From JAJPKK01 sp963844635 (GTDB lineage Bacteria; Pseudomonadota; Alphaproteobacteria; Rhizobiales; Xanthobacteraceae): DNA of 64,000 nucleotides. Location of the stretch: NCBI GenBank assembly GCA_963844635.1, contig CAWJPD010000002.1, forward strand, positions 434,001-498,000, read 5' to 3'. Both the position numbers and the translations under genes were made by a program. Shown piece by piece: positions 61,827-64,000 of this stretch; positions within the stretch are counted from its first letter, which is position 1, and every line of letters begins with the position of its first letter. The notes below the pieces were generated by a model. It did no database searches. It had not been told where the DNA came from and saw only the letters and a list, made by a program, of their open reading frames with translations.

Positions 61827-62351
61827 ATGTGGGCCGTCGAAGCGTTGAAAGAATGGCACGACTTCTACGTGCTGATAGGAACCGCAGGGGCGACCTTGCT
61901 CGCCTTGCTTTTCGTTGCCGTCTCGCTCGGTGCCGGTTACCTGACTGAAGAACGCCAGTGGGCGACGCGCACGTTCATGAGCCCCGTCGTCATCCATTTC
62001 AGCACCGTTTTTTTCTTATCGGCCGTCGCTCTGGTGCCGTCGCAACAGGCCCGATTCTTCGCCGCTTTTGTGGGCGCCATCGCCTTGGTTGGTGCGATCA
62101 TCTCGACCTACATCACGGTCCAGGTCGTGCGCACCGACCTCACGAACGATCTGGAGGACTACTTTGCCTACGGCTTGTTACCCGGGATCTGCTACCTCGC
62201 ACTGTTCGCGGCGGCCGTGTCGATCTATCTGGAAAAGGATTTTGGGCTGACGGCGCTGGCAGGGGCGCTTTTGCTATTAGCCGTCGTCAACATTCGCAAT
62301 GCGTGGGACCTTACGCTCACGATGGCCCGCCGGCACCGCCCGGAGAAGTAA
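61827..62351 (+). CDS. Multi-pass membrane protein of unknown function
   Basis: A 174-residue protein with about five membrane spans: YVLIGTAGATLLALLFVAVSL, VIHFSTVFFLSAVALV, FFAAFVGAIALVGAIIST, LLPGICYLALFAAAVSIYL and ALAGALLLLAVVNI. It opens with the short amphipathic segment EALKEWHDFYVL and ends with the basic tail ARRHRPEK. Similar short proteins are frequent and uncharacterised in Rhizobiales. A dispersed repeat follows directly. Confidence 0.75.
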   Translation: MWAVEALKEWHDFYVLIGTAGATLLALLFVAVSLGAGYLTEERQWATRTFMSPVVIHFSTVFFLSAVALVPSQQARFFAAFVGAIALVGAIISTYITVQVVRTDLTNDLEDYFAYGLLPGICYLALFAAAVSIYLEKDFGLTALAGALLLLAVVNIRNAWDLTLTMARRHRPEK

Positions 62352-62352
62352 C

Positions 62353-62403
62353 GCATGATCCCGAAAATTTGCGGAGTTTTCGGACCAAGGTCATGCGCAA
62401 AAC
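62353..62403 (+). repeat. Dispersed palindromic repeat, copy D (diverged core)
   Basis: It reads GCATGATCCCGAAAATTTGC, GGAGTTTTCGGACCAAGGTC and ATGCGCAAAAC. Compared with copy C the inner stem has one mismatch and there is one inserted base, but the outer arms GCATGATC/GGTCATGC remain. It starts two bases after the stop of the membrane-protein gene and lies before the convergent TIR gene. Confidence 0.78.
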
Positions 62404-62440
62404 CAAGGACAACCGAGAGGGGTCTCTCGCTCGCTTCGCT

Positions 62441-62908
62441 TCAATGTGGCGGTGCAAGACGGCACAACTCTGCGACAATTTTGGCAACGTCCTGATCGAA
62501 GCTTCTCAGGCGCAACACCGCCGCCGATTGATAGGCGAGCAGCAACAGATCGGCGGGAAGCCGCGATGCCGGCGGCATTGCCGTGTCTTCGACCAGTACC
62601 GCGAGGATGGGCACGTCGCGTTCGAGCGCTGCCGCGATATCCTTGCGTACGTAGTCATCGCGATGGAATAGGCCGGGTCGCCCGCGCTCGTCATAGCGCA
62701 TGAGCCATCCGGGACCGATCATGGCGATGAAGGCGTCGCATGCCGCAATGCTGTCCTCGCGCTCTGCGGGGTACCCGGACACCGAAGAGCGTTCCTCGTT
62801 CATCAGCAGGCATTCGTAGTGGAAGGAGTGAACGAGGCTGTCGCACAGCCGGCATCCCATTTCCGGCGCGTCGGCGCTGCGGAAGCTGATGAACACCCGG
62901 CTAGCCAT
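62441..62908 (-). CDS. TIR-domain protein
   Basis: A 155-residue single-domain protein. SRVFISFRSADAPEMGCRL is the first strand and box of bacterial TIR_2 domains; CDAFIAMIGPGWL and DVPILAVLVEDTAMPPASRL follow in the usual order. In NAD-cleaving bacterial TIRs of this type a Glu sits in the segment W.D.VR.EI..AL; here it reads DDYVRKDIAAALERD, with Asp in place of Glu. There is no fused domain, signal peptide or neighbouring effector gene. The start at 62908 gives the family N-terminus. Possible roles are NADase, signalling or protein interaction. Confidence 0.8.
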   Translation of the reverse strand: MASRVFISFRSADAPEMGCRLCDSLVHSFHYECLLMNEERSSVSGYPAEREDSIAACDAFIAMIGPGWLMRYDERGRPGLFHRDDYVRKDIAAALERDVPILAVLVEDTAMPPASRLPADLLLLAYQSAAVLRLRSFDQDVAKIVAELCRLAPPH

Positions 62909-63135
62909 GAGGATCGCCGACGATAAACGGCCGATGAGACATGCTGGCGCGCGCTCCTTCGCCATGGACGCGGCCCTCGGCGCGATAAGAGCGAGGTTGC
63001 AGCATTCCGCGACCCGCAAGGCAAGCCGTTATCGATTCTGGACGCCGCGCGCGAAAGAGGCTGGCCGGCCGCTCCCGACGCGCCGCTGCAGCCACGCTCG
63101 CACTGCTTTCGTGCAAGACCTGTCGGCCGGAACAA

Positions 63136-63513
63136 TCACCCGACGGGCTTTGTCATCAGCGCGGCATCGACTGCCCGGAAAAGCTCCGTTTGCGTGAATG
63201 GTTTGGCGATCACGCCGCAAATCAGCCGGTCGAGGCCGCAGGCGCGTTCGCGCTGATCGGCAAAGCCGGTCATCAGCAAAATAGCGACGGCCGGGAAGTC
63301 GCGCGCGGCAGCCAGCGCCAAGGCGATGCCGTCCATGACGGGCATCTTGATGTCGGCGAGCAGAAGGTCGAACCGGCCCTCCTCGCGCATCAAGGAATCA
63401 AGGGCTCCGCCACCGTCGTTCGCCGCGGCCACCTCATTGCCCCGCGCCTCGAGCGTTCGCACGATCTGATCTCGCAGAGATGCCTCGTCTTCCGCGACCA
63501 GGATGCGCGCCAT
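63136..63513 (-). CDS. Single-domain response regulator, CpdR-like
   Basis: A 125-residue receiver: MARILVAEDEASLRDQIV, acceptor Asp in FDLLLADIKMPVMDG, Thr in ILLMTGFADQRERA and Lys in VIAKPFTQTELF. It has no output domain. The N-terminus MARIL.AED and the genomic setting resemble CpdR, the adaptor that delivers substrates to ClpXP in alphaproteobacteria, but the resemblance in the last third is weaker. The annotated start takes the ATG just after GGAAGCTGAG; an upstream in-frame start exists at 63534. Confidence 0.85.
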   Translation of the reverse strand: MARILVAEDEASLRDQIVRTLEARGNEVAAANDGGGALDSLMREEGRFDLLLADIKMPVMDGIALALAAARDFPAVAILLMTGFADQRERACGLDRLICGVIAKPFTQTELFRAVDAALMTKPVG

Positions 63514-63514
63514 C

Positions 63515-64000
63515 TCAGCTTCCTTGCTCGACAAAGTCGCGACGGGTCACGAACCGTACCAAGATTTCGCTGCCATCGGGCGGCGGCGAAGCCAGTCGTG
63601 AGCGAAACCGCAGGACCTCGCCCGGGCCGAGCCGGCTTTGGTCGGGCGGCATAGTCCACGACAGCAGTTCCCTGGCCGCCGCGTTGCGCAGCGCAAACCG
63701 CAATCGAGGCACGGCGACTTGGGCAGCCGTGTGATTCTCGATCATGCCTTCGACCACAAACATCGTTGCGCTGCCCTCGACCTCTTTTCCGCATGCAACT
63801 CCGAAAAGACGAGACTACGCAGATTTACGGGCAATCCGAGCGTACGAAATATGGCAGCCGTTGCCGGTGCGATGCGAACGACCTCGGTGCGCCACACGAT
63901 AAGCACGAGCAGAGCCAATAATTCCACCGTGATGAGCATCGGTATAAGCCGGATCTGCAGGTGGTTGGTCCGCCGCAAACTTCGGCGCATCCGCCTTGCC
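63515..64000 (-). CDS. DUF3426/zinc-ribbon-type membrane protein, C-terminal part (frameshifted, runs off the window)
   Basis: Minus-strand reading gives a membrane span, LITVELLALLVLIVWRTEV, then APATAAIFRTLGLPVNLRSL. A frame change near 63785 follows, and the end reads MFVVEGMIENHTAAQVAVPRL through PPDGSEILVRFVTRRDF. This matches the C-terminal DUF3426 region of proteins that carry an N-terminal MJ0042-type zinc ribbon; the ribbon would be beyond base 64000. The stop lies two bases from the start of the CpdR-like gene, so the two are cotranscribed, an arrangement I recall from related genomes. Confidence 0.65.

Noticed and set aside
1..64000. tRNA genes, rRNA genes, CRISPR arrays, prophage or insertion sequences
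   Set aside because: Reading the intergenic regions for T-loop motifs, regularly spaced repeats, integrase or transposase motifs gave nothing convincing; a dedicated covariance-model scan was not possible.

Overview
This 64 kb window is high-GC chromosomal DNA from an alphaproteobacterium, most likely order Hyphomicrobiales (Rhizobiales), near Bradyrhizobiaceae/Xanthobacteraceae. The evidence is a cell-wall/division block ordered murB, ddl, ftsQ, ftsA, ftsZ, lpxC; an FtsZ ending in the alphaproteobacterial tail peptide DIPAFLRRQAN; and four copies of a nested palindromic repeat (core GCATGATC...GATCATGC) of a kind common in that group. No tRNA, rRNA, CRISPR array, prophage or insertion-sequence transposase was seen.

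Many genes, including essential ones (ftsZ, ddl, ftsQ, murB), are broken by single-base indels while coding sense resumes in another frame. I read these mainly as sequence errors (draft or metagenome quality), not biological decay, and annotate such genes across their whole span.

Layout. 1-6.3 kb: a chemosensory/two-component block (MCP end, CheA with a receiver, CheB, a triple-receiver histidine kinase, an Rcp1-like regulator). 6.5-23.4 kb: mostly exported proteins (TPR protein, a beta-barrel-like protein flanked by inverted repeats, DUF1330, ChaN-PDZ, TolB-like propeller, a fused M1-M28-PDZ peptidase, an RlpA-like gene with an in-frame stop, an SMP-30 lactonase, an amidohydrolase, a metallo-beta-lactamase-fold protein), plus an aldo/keto reductase. 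23.4-32.2 kb: the division/cell-wall block, with an FAD monooxygenase between murB and ddl. 32.4-37.6 kb: small-molecule metabolism (amidohydrolase 2, shikimate-dehydrogenase-like, class II aldolase-like, periplasmic binding protein, class III aminotransferase). 37.8-42.7 kb: a NarL-type two-component pair next to a TonB-dependent receptor. 42.8-44.0 kb: deoB.

44.1-59.4 kb holds the most unusual locus. It is a divergent two-operon cluster with a methyltransferase, a GT9-like protein, inositol-phosphate synthase, histidine phosphatase, nucleotidyltransferase, a glycosidase whose barrel order looks permuted, two sugar epimerases, a B12-binding radical SAM enzyme and several glycosyltransferases, most with start/stop overlaps. 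It probably builds an uncharacterised, possibly inositol-containing glycan or glycoconjugate. A 13-bp motif (AAACCTACAAACG) occurs in both of its main intergenic regions. 59.5-64 kb: membrane-anchored nuclease-like protein, a second copy of the secreted protein found at 17-18 kb, an NTF2-like protein, a membrane protein, an orphan TIR-domain protein, a CpdR-like receiver, and the end of a membrane protein that runs off the window.
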